Part shown: piece after piece, positions 34,563-44,411 of the stretch | Numbering within the stretch: the first letter of the stretch is position 1 | Layout of the letters: the number at the start of each line of letters is the position of its first letter | Program-made: the position numbers and the translations under genes | Assembly: GCF_004362855.1 (NCBI RefSeq) | Contig: NZ_SNXW01000006.1 | Location: 186,001-250,000, forward strand | From: Aquabacterium commune | Lineage (GTDB): Bacteria; Pseudomonadota; Gammaproteobacteria; Burkholderiales; Burkholderiaceae_C | Length of the DNA: 64,000 nt | Reading direction: 5' to 3' | The notes under the pieces: generated by a model | Told to the model about the DNA's origin: nothing | What the model saw: the letters and a program-made list of their open reading frames with translations, nothing else | The model's database searches: none

Positions 34563-35645
34563 TCAGAGCTTGGCCGACTGCATGTAGCGGTCGAACGTGG
34601 CCTCGGTGAAGCGGAACCACAGGTTCTGGTCGGCACGGAACTTGGCGTAGTCTGCGTACACCTTGCGCCACGCCGGGTTCTTCTCGTTGAGCTCGCTGTA
34701 GATGTCCATGGCGTGCTTGAAGGCGGCGTCCAGCACGGGCTTGGGGAACTGCACCAGCTCGGTCTTGGCAGCCACCAGCTGCTTGAGCGCCAACGGGTTG
34801 CGCGCGTCGTAGCGTGCCTGCATCTCGGCGTGGGCGTGCGACGCGGCAGCTTCCACCATGGACTTGTACTCGGCCGGCAGGCTGTCGTAAGCCTTCTGGT
34901 TGATGAAGAAGTCCAGCTGCGGGCCACCTTCCCACCAGCCGGGGAAATGGTAGTGGGGCGCGACCTTGTAAAAGCCCAGCTTCTGGTCGTCGTAGGGGCC
35001 GACCCACTCGGCCGCGTCGATGATGCCTTTCTCCAGCGCCTGGTAAATCTCGCCACCGGGCAGGTTTTGCGGCACCACGCCCATGCGCTCCATGACGCGG
35101 CCGGCAAAGCCCGCCACGCGCATCTTCAGGCCCTTCATGTCGGCCAGGGACTTGATGGGCTTGCGGTACCAGCCGCCCATCTGTGCGCCCGTGTTGCCGC
35201 CGGGGAAGTTGATGATGTTGTACCTGGCGTAGAACTCGCGCATCAGCTTGAGGCCATTGCCTTCGTACATCCAGGCCGTCATCTGGCGGGAGTTCAGGCC
35301 GAAGGGGATGGTGCAACCGATGGCGAAGGTTTCGTCCTTGCCGACGAAGTAGTAGGGCGCCGTGTGGGCCATCTCGACGGTGCCGCTCTGCACGCCGTCC
35401 ACCACGCCGAAGGGCGGCATCAGTTCGCCGCCGGCATGCACCGAGATCTGGAACTTGCCGCCCGACATCTCGCCGATCTTCTTGGCAAAGACATCGGCCG
35501 CGCCGAAGATGGTGTCCAGCGACTTGGGAAAACTGGAGGCCAGGCGCCAGCGCAGTTGCGTCTGCGCATGGACGATGGCGGGGGCGGCTCCTGCGGCCAG
35601 CACGCCGGCAAGACCGGCATGGTTGATGAAGGCACGACGTTGCAT
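34563..35645 (-). CDS. TRAP transporter substrate-binding protein, TakP-like
   Basis: A periplasmic binding protein of the DctP superfamily. The N-terminus has a twin-arginine (MQRRAFINHAG) and a hydrophobic core ending AIVHAQ, so export may use Tat. The 360 residues contain the TakP-type signatures (LAPSFP-like LASSFPKS, HAGGELMPPFGVVDGVQ, IDAAEWVGPYDD and PGWWEGGPQLDFFIN). TakP relatives bind 2-oxo acids such as pyruvate, which is the best guess for the substrate. It is transcribed toward the permease genes, not in one operon with them. Confidence 0.93.
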   Translation of the reverse strand: MQRRAFINHAGLAGVLAAGAAPAIVHAQTQLRWRLASSFPKSLDTIFGAADVFAKKIGEMSGGKFQISVHAGGELMPPFGVVDGVQSGTVEMAHTAPYYFVGKDETFAIGCTIPFGLNSRQMTAWMYEGNGLKLMREFYARYNIINFPGGNTGAQMGGWYRKPIKSLADMKGLKMRVAGFAGRVMERMGVVPQNLPGGEIYQALEKGIIDAAEWVGPYDDQKLGFYKVAPHYHFPGWWEGGPQLDFFINQKAYDSLPAEYKSMVEAAASHAHAEMQARYDARNPLALKQLVAAKTELVQFPKPVLDAAFKHAMDIYSELNEKNPAWRKVYADYAKFRADQNLWFRFTEATFDRYMQSAKL

Positions 35646-35778
35646 GGCGGTGGGTCTCCTCGGGTTGTGACTCCCGAAAATTCTAGGAGCGCCGTGCGTC
35701 CGTCAGAGCCCCATCTGAGCAGGGCTTACCCGCAGGTGTGGTGCGGGTGAGGCACCGATGCCGTGCGGGCTTGGCAGA

Positions 35779-37203
35779 TCAGCTGCCCTGGCCGGCGATC
35801 TTCATCTTCTCGATGAGCACCGAGCCGATGGTCTTGCTGCCGTAGGTGTAGGCGTCGGCGCCGACAGCCACGATCTGCTGGAACATCTCGCCGAGGTGAC
35901 CAGCGATGGTGATTTCCTGCACCGGGTACTGGATGACGCCGTTCTCGACCCAGTAACCCGCCGCGCCGCGGGAGTAGTCGCCCGTGACGTAGTTGACGCC
36001 CTGGCCCATGAGTTCGGTCACGAACAAGCCCGTGCCCAGCTTCTTGAGCATGGCCTTGAGGTTGTCTTTCTTGTCGGTTTTCTTGTGCGTCAGCACCAGG
36101 TTTTGCGAGCCGCCCGCGTGACCGGTCGTCTTCAGGCCCAGCTTGCGTGCCGAGTAGCTCGACAGGAAATAGGTCTGCACCACGCCGTTCTTGACGATCT
36201 TGCGCTTGCGCGTCAGCACGCCTTCGTCGTCGAAGGGGGCGCTGCCCTTGCCCTTGAGGATGTGCGGGTCTTCGGCGATGTCGATGTGCTTGGGGAAGAT
36301 GGGCTGGCCCAGGCTGTCGAGCAGGAAGGTGGCACGCCTGTACAGCGCACCGCCACTGGTGGCTTGCACGTAGGCGCCCAGCAGGCCGGCGGCCAGGGTG
36401 TTTTCGAACAGCACCGGCGCTTCGCAGGTGGGGATGCGGCGTGCCTTCAGGCGGGCCAGCGCCCGCTCGGCCGCGTAGCGACCCACGACTTCTGCCTTGG
36501 CCATGTCGCGGGCATCGCGCTCGGAGGTGTACCAGAAGTCGCGCTGCATGTCGCGACCGCGGCCGGCGATCGGCGAGACCGACAGCGAGTGGCGCGAACT
36601 GGCATAGCCGCCCTGGAAGCCGCGGCTGTTGGCCGCCCAGAAGTGCGATTGCTGCGCCGACACGCCCGCGCCTTCGGAGTTGGTGATGCGCGCATCGACG
36701 CCCATGGCCGCGTCTTCGCAGCGGCGGGCGATCTCGGCCGCACCTGCGGCATCGATGGCCCAGGGGTGGAAGAGGTCGAGGTCGCGGCGGGCGGCCTTGC
36801 CCAGGGCGAGGTCGTCTGCATCGGGCAGGCCGGCGGCAGGGTCCTCGGCCGTGTGGCGGGCGATGTCGTAGGCGGCCTGCACGGTGCGCTGCAGCGCCTC
36901 GCGGGAGAAGTCCGAGGTGGTCGCGTTGCCGCGGCGCTGGCCCAGGTACACGGTGATGCCCACCGTTTTGTCGCGGTTGCGCTCGACGTTTTCGAGCTTG
37001 CCCTTGCGCACCGACACCGACAAGCCCGCGCCCTCGGACACTTCGGCCGAGGCATCGGACGCGCCCAGCTTTCGGGCCATGCCCAGCGTGTCCTCGATGA
37101 TCTGCTGGAACTGTTCGCGGCTGTAGGCAAAGCCGGTCGAGGGCGCTGCAGGGGTGGCGTTCGCGGCTTGGGCTGCTTTGTTGGCTGCTTTGGTCTTGGG
37201 CAT
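35779..37203 (-). CDS. pmbA: Metalloprotease PmbA/TldE
   Basis: PmbA (TldE) works with TldD as a peptidase that matures microcin B17 and degrades CcdA. The 474 residues match the family, including the AGLSVSVRKGKLENVE start region and the C-terminal TELMGQGVNYVTGDYSRGAAGYWVENG. No tldD is in the window. I use ATG 37203, since the upstream extension overlaps the divergent darP region. The pmbA/darP divergence is conserved in proteobacteria. Confidence 0.95.
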   Translation of the reverse strand: MPKTKAANKAAQAANATPAAPSTGFAYSREQFQQIIEDTLGMARKLGASDASAEVSEGAGLSVSVRKGKLENVERNRDKTVGITVYLGQRRGNATTSDFSREALQRTVQAAYDIARHTAEDPAAGLPDADDLALGKAARRDLDLFHPWAIDAAGAAEIARRCEDAAMGVDARITNSEGAGVSAQQSHFWAANSRGFQGGYASSRHSLSVSPIAGRGRDMQRDFWYTSERDARDMAKAEVVGRYAAERALARLKARRIPTCEAPVLFENTLAAGLLGAYVQATSGGALYRRATFLLDSLGQPIFPKHIDIAEDPHILKGKGSAPFDDEGVLTRKRKIVKNGVVQTYFLSSYSARKLGLKTTGHAGGSQNLVLTHKKTDKKDNLKAMLKKLGTGLFVTELMGQGVNYVTGDYSRGAAGYWVENGVIQYPVQEITIAGHLGEMFQQIVAVGADAYTYGSKTIGSVLIEKMKIAGQGS

Positions 37204-37289
37204 GTGTGCGTCTGGAAGAGCTTCTGGAAGAGCGTCAGGATGGCGGACATCGACCCGCAAGCGCGGGCCACCCGTATCATAGCGATGAC

Positions 37290-37907
37290 ATGAATCCGAA
37301 CCAATTTGACACCGACGACGCCGACGAAGACTTCGGCGGCTCCGCAGGCGGCTACAGCCGCCCCAGCAAAAGTGCGCTCAAGCGCGAGAGCCACGAGCTG
37401 CAAGCCCTGGGCAAACAGCTGCTGGAGATGCCCGACAACCGCCTCGACGACATCGGCATGCCCGAGCGCCTGCGCGACGCCCTGGACGCCTACAAGAAGA
37501 CCAAGTCTTTCGAAGGCAAGCGCCGCCAGCTGCAATTCATCGGCAAGGTGATGCGCGAGGTGGACGCCGAGCCCCTGCGCGAGGCCGCGGCACAGTTCCA
37601 GATGGGCCATGCCCGCAATGCGCTGGCGCTGCACCAGGCCGAGCGCTGGCGCGTGGAGTTGCTCTCTGACGACAAGGATGTGCTGACCCGCTGGGCCGAG
37701 GCGTTCCCGGGCGCCGACCTGCAGCAGCTGCGTGCCTTGGTGCGCAGCGCCCGCAAGGACGCGGCCGAGGTGCCTGAAAAGCGCAGCGGCCGGGCCTACC
37801 GCGAGCTGTTCCAGTACATCAAGCAGGCCATGGAAGCCCACGAGGTTCAGCCTGGCGATGACGATGTCCCGGGCTCCGACGACGGGCAGCGTGAGGACGG
37901 CGCGTGA
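37290..37907 (+). CDS. darP: Ribosome biogenesis factor DarP (YjgA, DUF615)
   Basis: A protein that binds late 50S assembly intermediates. The 205 residues from ATG 37290 begin with an acidic stretch, then the DUF615 helices (SKSALKRESHELQALGKQLL, KRRQLQFIGKVMRE, RWRVELLSDD, SGRAYRELFQYIKQA). It is divergent from pmbA and its stop overlaps the mog start by 4 bp. Confidence 0.94.
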   Translation: MNPNQFDTDDADEDFGGSAGGYSRPSKSALKRESHELQALGKQLLEMPDNRLDDIGMPERLRDALDAYKKTKSFEGKRRQLQFIGKVMREVDAEPLREAAAQFQMGHARNALALHQAERWRVELLSDDKDVLTRWAEAFPGADLQQLRALVRSARKDAAEVPEKRSGRAYRELFQYIKQAMEAHEVQPGDDDVPGSDDGQREDGA

Positions 37908-38521
37908 GCACACCCATGGGCGCAAACCCCGGGTTGGAGCCCGTCCGCATCGGCGTGGTGTCCATCAGCGACCGCGCCAGCACGGGCGTCTATGAGGACA
38001 AGGGCCTGCCGGCGCTGCAGGACTGGCTGGGCCGCGCGGTGCGCAACCCCATCACCTGGGTGCCGCGCCTGATCGCCGACGAACGCGCCCTGATCGCCCA
38101 GACCCTGCGCGAGCTGGTCGATGCCGAGGCCTGTGATCTGGTGCTGACCACCGGCGGCACCGGCCCTTCGCCGCGCGACGTCACGCCCGAAGCCACGCTG
38201 GACGTCGCCGACAAGGAAATGCCGGGTTTTGGCGAGCAGATGCGCCAGATCAGCCTGCGCTTCGTGCCCACGGCCATTTTGTCGCGGCAGACGGCCGTGA
38301 TCCGGGGCAAGGCGCTCATCCTCAACCTGCCGGGCCAGCCCAAGTCCATCGCCGAGACGCTGGAAGGCCTGCGCGACGCCGAAGGCAAATCGGTGGTGCC
38401 GGGCATTTTTGCCGCGGTGCCCTACTGCATCGACCTCATCGGCGGGCCCTACATCGAGGCGGTGCCCGAGGTGTGCGCGGCCTTCCGGCCGAAGTCGGCG
38501 CAACGCCCGCCCCAGGGTTGA
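37904..38521 (+). CDS. mog: Molybdopterin adenylyltransferase
   Basis: Adenylylates molybdopterin before molybdenum insertion. A GTG start overlaps the darP stop (GTGA). The 205 residues carry the MoaB/Mog signature (LTTGGTGPSPRDVTPEAT), IGVVSISDRAS near the start, and LNLPGQPKSIAETL. It is relevant to XdhC, the other molybdenum-enzyme gene in this window, though they are 25 kb apart. Confidence 0.93.
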   Translation: MSTPMGANPGLEPVRIGVVSISDRASTGVYEDKGLPALQDWLGRAVRNPITWVPRLIADERALIAQTLRELVDAEACDLVLTTGGTGPSPRDVTPEATLDVADKEMPGFGEQMRQISLRFVPTAILSRQTAVIRGKALILNLPGQPKSIAETLEGLRDAEGKSVVPGIFAAVPYCIDLIGGPYIEAVPEVCAAFRPKSAQRPPQG

Positions 38522-38702
38522 CGACGCCCGACGCGCCCGGCGGCTGTCGTCAGGTCATCCGCGCAACGAATGGGTGCGGATTCAAACAATTCATTTGATT
38601 CATCACTGCCAGCTTCCTACACTGCTCCGATTCACACATTGACCGTGTCGTGTCGGCGCACCCGCGTGCCCGGTGGCGGCGGTCGCCGAGGAGACGCAGC
38701 GA

Positions 38703-39788
38703 ATGAGCGACAGCAGCAACAATGCCCTGGTGGACCAGGCTGGCCAGGTCCGAGCCGGTGAAGAGGTGGACGTGGCCCAGGTCACGGCCTACCTGCAATC
38801 GAAGGGCTTGAACGTGGAAGGCACGCCCGAGCTGCAACAGTTCCCCGGCGGTGCGTCCAACCTGACCTACCTGCTGCGTTACGCCAACGTGGACCTGATC
38901 CTGCGCCGCCCACCGTTCGGCCACATCGCCAAATCGGCCCATGACGTGGTGCGCGAGGCGGTCATCATGCAAAAGCTCAAGCCGGTGTACCCGCAGGTGC
39001 CGGTCATCCACGCCATCTGCGAAGACGCCGACGTCATCGGCGCGCCTTTCTACGTGATGGAGCGTCTGGTGGGCAACATCCCGCGCCAGAACCTCTCGCC
39101 GGAACTGGGCCTGGACGCGGCCAAGACGCGCCAGCTGTGCCTGAACGTGCTCGACGCCCTCATCGAGTTGCACAAGCTCGACCCGGCGAAGGCGGGGCTG
39201 GACACCCTGGGCAAGGGCGAAGGCTATGTGGCCCGACAGGTGGAGGGCTGGACCAAACGCTACCGCGCCGCCCGCACCGAGGATGTGGGGGATTTCGAGG
39301 CCGTCATGGCCTGGCTGGCCGAAAAGCAGCCGCAGCAGGAAGTGGCCATCCGCCTCATCCACAACGACTTCCGCTTCGACAATGTCGTGCTGGACGTGAA
39401 CGACCCGCTGAAGATCATCGGCGTGCTGGATTGGGAAATGGCCACGCTGGGCGACCCCTTGATGGACCTGGGCAGCGCCCTGGCTTATTGGGTCCAGGCC
39501 GACGACGACCCGTTCATGAAGGGCTCGCGCCGGCAGCCCACCAACGCGCCGGGCATGCTGACCCGCGACGAGGTGGTGCGCTACTACGCCGAGAAGACCG
39601 GCTTCAGCGTGGCCAATTTCGACTTCTACACGGTGTATGGCCTGTTCCGCCTGGCCGGCATCGCGCAGCAGATCTACAAGCGCTTCAAGGAAGGCAACGC
39701 ACGCAACCCGGCCTTCGCGCAGTTCGGCCCGTTTGCCTGCTACCTGGAGCAGCGCTGCCTGGGCATCATCGCGCAATCCAGCTTGTGA
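38703..39788 (+). CDS. Phosphotransferase-family protein (APH fold)
   Basis: A kinase-like protein of the aminoglycoside phosphotransferase fold, of the type often located beside acyl-CoA dehydrogenases (ACAD10/11-like). The 361 residues include the nucleotide loop region (FPGGASNLTYLLRY), the catalytic HNDFRFDNVVL and the metal-binding LDWEMATLGDPLMDLG. The substrate is unknown, perhaps a 4-hydroxy-acyl-CoA. ATG 38703 follows GAGGAGA at about 8 bp. It lies 40 bp ahead of an SDR gene, so the two are likely co-transcribed. Confidence 0.9.
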   Translation: MSDSSNNALVDQAGQVRAGEEVDVAQVTAYLQSKGLNVEGTPELQQFPGGASNLTYLLRYANVDLILRRPPFGHIAKSAHDVVREAVIMQKLKPVYPQVPVIHAICEDADVIGAPFYVMERLVGNIPRQNLSPELGLDAAKTRQLCLNVLDALIELHKLDPAKAGLDTLGKGEGYVARQVEGWTKRYRAARTEDVGDFEAVMAWLAEKQPQQEVAIRLIHNDFRFDNVVLDVNDPLKIIGVLDWEMATLGDPLMDLGSALAYWVQADDDPFMKGSRRQPTNAPGMLTRDEVVRYYAEKTGFSVANFDFYTVYGLFRLAGIAQQIYKRFKEGNARNPAFAQFGPFACYLEQRCLGIIAQSSL

Positions 39789-39828
39789 CCTGGACGCTCA
39801 CCTTGAACCCTCTGCACCTTTGATCGCC

Positions 39829-40611
39829 ATGACGAACCCCAACCCGCTCGCCGCCACCTTCGACCTGACCGGCAAGGTCGCCCTGGTCACCGGCTCCAGC
39901 CGTGGCATCGGCGAGGCCATTGCCCGCCTGCTGGCCGCCCATGGCGCCCACGTCATCGTCTCCAGCCGCAAGGCCGAGCCCTGCGAGGCCGTGGCCGCCT
40001 CCATCCGCGCAGCCGGTGGCAAGGCCTCGGTGCTGGCTTGCCACATCGGCGAGATCGATCAGATCGACGCGACGTTTGCCGCCATCGCGCAGCAGTTCGG
40101 CCGCCTCGACATCCTGGTCAACAACGCCGCCACCAACCCCTACTTCGGCCACATCACCGACACCGACCTGAGCGCCTTCCAGAAGACGGTGGACGTCAAC
40201 ATCCGCGGCTACTTTTTCATGTGCGCCCGCGGCGCCAAGATGATGGCCAAGCAAGGCGGCGGCTCGATCGTCAACATCGCTTCGGTCAATGGCGTGATCC
40301 CGGGCATGGCCCAGGGCATCTACTCCATCACCAAGGCGGCCGTGATCTCGATGACGCACGCCTTCGCCAAGGAGTGCGCCACGCAGAAGGTGCGCGTCAA
40401 TGCCATCTTGCCGGGTGCCACCGACACGAAATTCGCCTCGGCGCTGACCAGCAACGAGATGATCCTGAAGTCGGTGCTGGCCCACGTGCCCATGAACCGC
40501 GTGGCCGATCCGTCGGAGATGGCGGGCGCGGCGCTGTACCTGGCGTCGGACGCGGCCAGCTACACCACGGGCACCTGCCTGAACGTGGACGGCGGCTACC
40601 TGCTGGCCTGA
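39829..40611 (+). CDS. Short-chain dehydrogenase/reductase
   Basis: An NAD(P)-dependent oxidoreductase of 260 residues. The cofactor loop is Thr21-Gly-Ser-Ser-Arg-Gly-Ile-Gly28, NNAATNP supports the core, and the catalytic Tyr165 and Lys169 sit in GIYSITKAAV. The end CLNVDGGYLLA is typical of classical SDRs. It probably acts with the preceding phosphotransferase in acyl-CoA or alcohol metabolism; this rests on gene order only. Confidence 0.93.
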   Translation: MTNPNPLAATFDLTGKVALVTGSSRGIGEAIARLLAAHGAHVIVSSRKAEPCEAVAASIRAAGGKASVLACHIGEIDQIDATFAAIAQQFGRLDILVNNAATNPYFGHITDTDLSAFQKTVDVNIRGYFFMCARGAKMMAKQGGGSIVNIASVNGVIPGMAQGIYSITKAAVISMTHAFAKECATQKVRVNAILPGATDTKFASALTSNEMILKSVLAHVPMNRVADPSEMAGAALYLASDAASYTTGTCLNVDGGYLLA

Positions 40612-40635
40612 GGACCCAAGGGCTTGGTCAGCGGC

Positions 40636-41436
40636 TCACTTCACCAGCCGGTTGAGCTCGTCGGCGTTGAAGGCTTCGGTGATCTGGGCGTCGGTGGGCA
40701 TGCAGTCGCGGCCCAGCTCGCTTTGCGCGCAGGCCGCGAGCTTTTCAACCGCTTGCCACAGCAGCGCGATCTGGTGTTCGTGGCCCGAGGCGTGGTCGAT
40801 CAGGCCTTTGAGCGCTTGCGACAGCGGGTCGTCGCCCTCGGTCACACCGTATGCGGAGAAGCCCATGCGCGCAGCCAGGGCCTCGCGCTCGGCCTGCTTG
40901 GGGTCCAGCACCTGGGCCTTGGCCACGATGATGCGTGCCGGGTTGCCCACGGCCGTGGCATTGGCCGGCACGGGTTTGGTGACGACGGCGTTGGAGCCCA
41001 CGCGCGCGCCATCGCCCACGGTGAAGCCGCCCAGCACCTGCGCGTTGGCGCCCACGATCACGCCCCTGCCGAGCGTGGGGTGGCGCTTGGCGCCTTTGGA
41101 CAGCGAGGTGCCGCCCAGGGTCACGCCCTGGTAGATGGTGCAGTCGTCGCCGATCTCGGCGGTTTCGCCCACCACCACGCCCATGCCGTGGTCGATGAAG
41201 ACGCGGTGGCCCACTTGGGCGCCGGGGTGGATTTCGATGCCCGTGAAAAAGCGCGCCCAGTGCGACACCCAGCGGCCCAGCCACTTCAGGCCGTGCGTCC
41301 AGCACCAGTGCGCGCAGCGGTGCATGGCCAGGGCGTGGAGACCGGGGTAGCAGGTCAGGACCTCCCAGGCCGTGCGGGCGGCGGGGTCACGCTCCAGGAT
41401 GCAGGCGATGTCTTCGCGCAGGCGGGCAAACAGCAT
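40636..41436 (-). CDS. cysE: Serine O-acetyltransferase
   Basis: Acetylates serine with acetyl-CoA in cysteine synthesis. The 266 residues have the left-handed parallel beta-helix hexapeptide repeats ([20 protein letters not shown] with His83, then [26 protein letters not shown]). The C-terminal 70 residues are helical. ATG 41436 is chosen because the family start [10 protein letters not shown] fits. It lies 106 bp after trmJ in the same direction. Confidence 0.94.
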   Translation of the reverse strand: MLFARLREDIACILERDPAARTAWEVLTCYPGLHALAMHRCAHWCWTHGLKWLGRWVSHWARFFTGIEIHPGAQVGHRVFIDHGMGVVVGETAEIGDDCTIYQGVTLGGTSLSKGAKRHPTLGRGVIVGANAQVLGGFTVGDGARVGSNAVVTKPVPANATAVGNPARIIVAKAQVLDPKQAEREALAARMGFSAYGVTEGDDPLSQALKGLIDHASGHEHQIALLWQAVEKLAACAQSELGRDCMPTDAQITEAFNADELNRLVK

Positions 41437-41542
41437 GAATGAGCTTGTGCGTTTTTCGAATGAGGCTAGGAAGTGTAGCCCTGGGGCAAAGACCCGGGAT
41501 GGCGCCAGGCTTGGCGTGCGCGCCCGGGTGGCAGCCCGACGG

Positions 41543-42292
41543 TCAGCGCGGGGTGCGCTCCAGGATGGCTTTCGCGATGCCGCGCAGGATGTGGATGTCT
41601 TCCTGGCGCAACTCGGCCCGGTTGAAGAGCTGGTTGAGGCGCGGCATGAGCTTCTTGGGCGCGGCCGGGTCAAGGAAGCCCAGTTGCACCAGGGCCTGCT
41701 CCAGGTGCGTCAGCATGCCTTGCACGGCCTCGCCACTGGCCAGGTCGGCATCGGGCGTGCGCGCTGTGACGGGGAAGCCACCGAGGGCCATGCGCCACTC
41801 GTAGGCCAGCACCTGCACGGCCTGCGAGAGGTTCAGCGAGCCGTAGTTCGGGTCGGTGGGGATGCTGATGACGGCGTGGCAGCGGTACACGTCTTCGTTG
41901 GCCATGCCGTGGCGTTCGCTGCCGAACACGAAACCAACCTTGTGTCCGGCCGCGGCATGGGTGCGCGCCAGCGCGGTCAAGCCTTCGCGCGGCGTGATCG
42001 TGGGCGGGCCGAAGTCGCGCGGGGTCATGGCCGTGCCGATGGCGTAGGTGACGCCCTCTAGCGCTTCGGCCACGGTGTCCACGGTGCGCGCACGCACCAG
42101 GATGTCGGCGGCGCCGCTGGCCATGGCCACGGTGTCTTCCTGCACCAGCACGTCGGCAAAACGGGGGCGCACCAGCACCAGCTCCGAAAAGCCCATGACC
42201 TTCATGGCGCGGGCGGTGGCGCCCACATTGCCGGGGTGGCTGGTGCCGATCAGGACGAAGCGGGTGGGGTCAGGCTGTGCAGCAGTGGACAT
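41543..42292 (-). CDS. trmJ: tRNA (cytidine/uridine-2'-O)-methyltransferase TrmJ
   Basis: Methylates the ribose of nucleotide 32 in several tRNAs. The 249 residues show the SPOUT knot core: [20 protein letters not shown] near the start, [15 protein letters not shown] and [23 protein letters not shown]-terminal helical extension is as in TrmJ rather than TrmL. It is divergent from suhB across 196 bp and upstream of cysE. Confidence 0.94.
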   Translation of the reverse strand: MSTAAQPDPTRFVLIGTSHPGNVGATARAMKVMGFSELVLVRPRFADVLVQEDTVAMASGAADILVRARTVDTVAEALEGVTYAIGTAMTPRDFGPPTITPREGLTALARTHAAAGHKVGFVFGSERHGMANEDVYRCHAVISIPTDPNYGSLNLSQAVQVLAYEWRMALGGFPVTARTPDADLASGEAVQGMLTHLEQALVQLGFLDPAAPKKLMPRLNQLFNRAELRQEDIHILRGIAKAILERTPR

Positions 42293-42488
42293 GGGCAGGG
42301 GCTGTGGGGCAGGGCGCCAAAGGAAAGCGCCAAAGAGGGGGGTGCAAAAAACGGCGCAGTTCGATAGAATGCTCGATTCTCCCCCCGTTCTTTGGTCACC
42401 GCTGCGCCCCCGCCTCCTCGTTCGCCGTCGCATTCCGACCGGCCCACGAGCTCCATCGACGTTGTTCGATTTTTTTGCTGGTCATACC

Positions 42489-43586
42489 ATGTCCCAAGCC
42501 TTGCATCCCATGCTCAACATCGCCATCAAAGCTGCACGCGCAGCCGGGGCGATCATCAACCGGGCATCGCTCGACATCGAGCGGCTGCAAGTGACCGCCA
42601 AGTCGCACAACGACTTCGTCACCGAGGTGGACCAGGCAGCAGAGCAGGCGATCATCGACACCATCCTCGAGGCTTACCCCGGCCACGGCATCCTGGCCGA
42701 AGAGTCGGGCCGCTCGCAGGGTGCCAAGCACTCCGAGTACGTCTGGATCATCGATCCGCTGGACGGCACCACCAACTTCATCCACGGCTTCCCCGTGTAC
42801 GCCGTGTCCATCGCGCTGGCCTACCGCGGTCAGGTGCAGCAGGCCGTGGTCTATGACCCGACCCGCAACGACCTGTTCTACGCCTCGAAGGGCAAGGGCG
42901 CCTACCTCAACGACCGCCGCATCCGCGTCTCCAAGCGCACGCGCATGCTGGAGTCGCTCATCGGCACGGGCTTCCCCTTCCGCAAGGGCGACAACTTCCA
43001 GCGCTACATGAAGATGTTCGAAGAGGTCATGGTGCAGTGCGCCGGCCTGCGTCGCCCGGGTGCAGCCTCGCTGGACCTCTGCTACGTGGCCGCGGGCTAC
43101 CTCGATGGTTTCTTCGAGACCGGCCTGAGCCCCTGGGACGTGGCCGCAGGCTCGCTGATGATCACCGAAGCCGGTGGCCTGGTGGGCAACTTCACGGGTG
43201 AGCCTGACTTCCTTTACCAGCGTGAAATCTTGGCGGGTTCGCCGCGCATCTACGGCCAGCTGGTCAAAACCCTGGCGCCCTACACCCGCGTGATCGCCGA
43301 GACGGCGGCTGCGCCGGAGGGCGATTCGGGCGAAGCCCCCCGGGGCGGTCGCAGCGCCCGTGGCACCCAGACCGATGCCATTGCGGCCGATGTCGATGCC
43401 CACGACGCCGCCCTGGAAGCGCTGAAAGCCGCCACCGCCGCACCTCAGCCCGAGGCCGAGCCGGTGGCGCCCAAGCGCACCCGCATCACCGCTTCGGCCA
43501 AGGCGGCCGAGTTGGCCAGTGGCCTGGGCGATGGCAGCAGCACGCCGAGCCAGGCGCCCCGTGGCAGGGACGACGCGCCCTTCTGA
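42489..43586 (+). CDS. suhB: Inositol-1-monophosphatase SuhB with C-terminal extension
   Basis: SuhB dephosphorylates inositol monophosphates and, in E. coli, also takes part in rRNA antitermination with NusA. The 365 residues include the metal-site signature [18 protein letters not shown] and EESGR near the N-terminus, and [17 protein letters not shown]. The catalytic core ends about residue 270. The last 95 residues are a low-complexity Ala/Pro/Glu/Arg tail, unusual for the family. A TAGAAT hexamer at 42365-42370 may be the -10. Confidence 0.93.
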   Translation: MSQALHPMLNIAIKAARAAGAIINRASLDIERLQVTAKSHNDFVTEVDQAAEQAIIDTILEAYPGHGILAEESGRSQGAKHSEYVWIIDPLDGTTNFIHGFPVYAVSIALAYRGQVQQAVVYDPTRNDLFYASKGKGAYLNDRRIRVSKRTRMLESLIGTGFPFRKGDNFQRYMKMFEEVMVQCAGLRRPGAASLDLCYVAAGYLDGFFETGLSPWDVAAGSLMITEAGGLVGNFTGEPDFLYQREILAGSPRIYGQLVKTLAPYTRVIAETAAAPEGDSGEAPRGGRSARGTQTDAIAADVDAHDAALEALKAATAAPQPEAEPVAPKRTRITASAKAAELASGLGDGSSTPSQAPRGRDDAPF

Positions 43587-43609
43587 GGCAAGCCGATCGG
43601 GCGTGGGCT

Positions 43610-44302
43610 TCAGGCGGCGGTGCCGGCAGCGGCGCGCCGTTTGCCGCGGCGCCACGGTGCATAGAAGCCTTCGGGCGTTTCTGCCAGCCGGGAGGCTTGC
43701 AGGCGCTGGCCCACGGTGTGGAACTGCCGAAAGCTCATGATCAAGGGATGCCAGCGGTCGGGGTCGATGCGCTGGTTGTCGCTGGGGTGCAGCAGCTCGG
43801 GCGCCACGTGCACGCGGCTCAGGCGCAACTCCACCATGCATGCCGCCACGGGCATCCGCGGGTCCTGGGCGGCGAAGGGGCGCATGTCCACCACGCTGGC
43901 CTCCAGCTGCACCTGGCATTCGCGCACGCGCGGGGCGTCCACATCGACGGCAGCCTGGGCAGTCAGTCCGGCCGCCGAGAATTTGTCGGCCTCGTGGCGA
44001 TAACCCAGCATCTGCTTGTGGATGGGCACTGCGGCCGAGCCGGTCAGCAGGGCGAGCCGGTCCACCGCGGCCACCATGCCGGCGTCGGCGAGGTTCAGCA
44101 CGCACTGGCCTGTGCGTTGCAGGTTCTCGGTGGTCTGTGAGCTGGCGTCCAGGCCCAGCATGCAGCTCCAACCCAGCCACCAGGCCGACGACATCGGCGC
44201 GAGGTTGGCCGAGCCGTCGGGGTTGCGGGTGCCAACGAGCACCACGGGCGTGCCCCAGTAGTGGATGGCGGGTTCGATGTCGAGGTGCGTGGGTGCGTGC
44301 AT
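43610..44302 (-). CDS. Flavin reductase-family (FMN-binding split-barrel) protein
   Basis: A 230-residue protein of the flavin reductase-like split beta-barrel fold. The opening YWGTPVVLVGTRNPDGSANLAPMSSAWWLG is characteristic of FMN-binding members. The substrate and partner are unknown. A basic tail (RRGKRRAAA) ends it. It lies 109 bp past the bestrophin gene in the same direction and converges with suhB. Confidence 0.88.
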   Translation of the reverse strand: MHAPTHLDIEPAIHYWGTPVVLVGTRNPDGSANLAPMSSAWWLGWSCMLGLDASSQTTENLQRTGQCVLNLADAGMVAAVDRLALLTGSAAVPIHKQMLGYRHEADKFSAAGLTAQAAVDVDAPRVRECQVQLEASVVDMRPFAAQDPRMPVAACMVELRLSRVHVAPELLHPSDNQRIDPDRWHPLIMSFRQFHTVGQRLQASRLAETPEGFYAPWRRGKRRAAAGTAA

Positions 44303-44411
44303 GGGAGGCTTCCTGTCGGCGGCTTGTCAGCGTGTGGCCGCGGGGTGGGGGTGTCCCACTGTGGCGCGGCGCCGCGACGGACGCATCCCGTTGCTTGCGC
44401 TGTGGCGTGCC

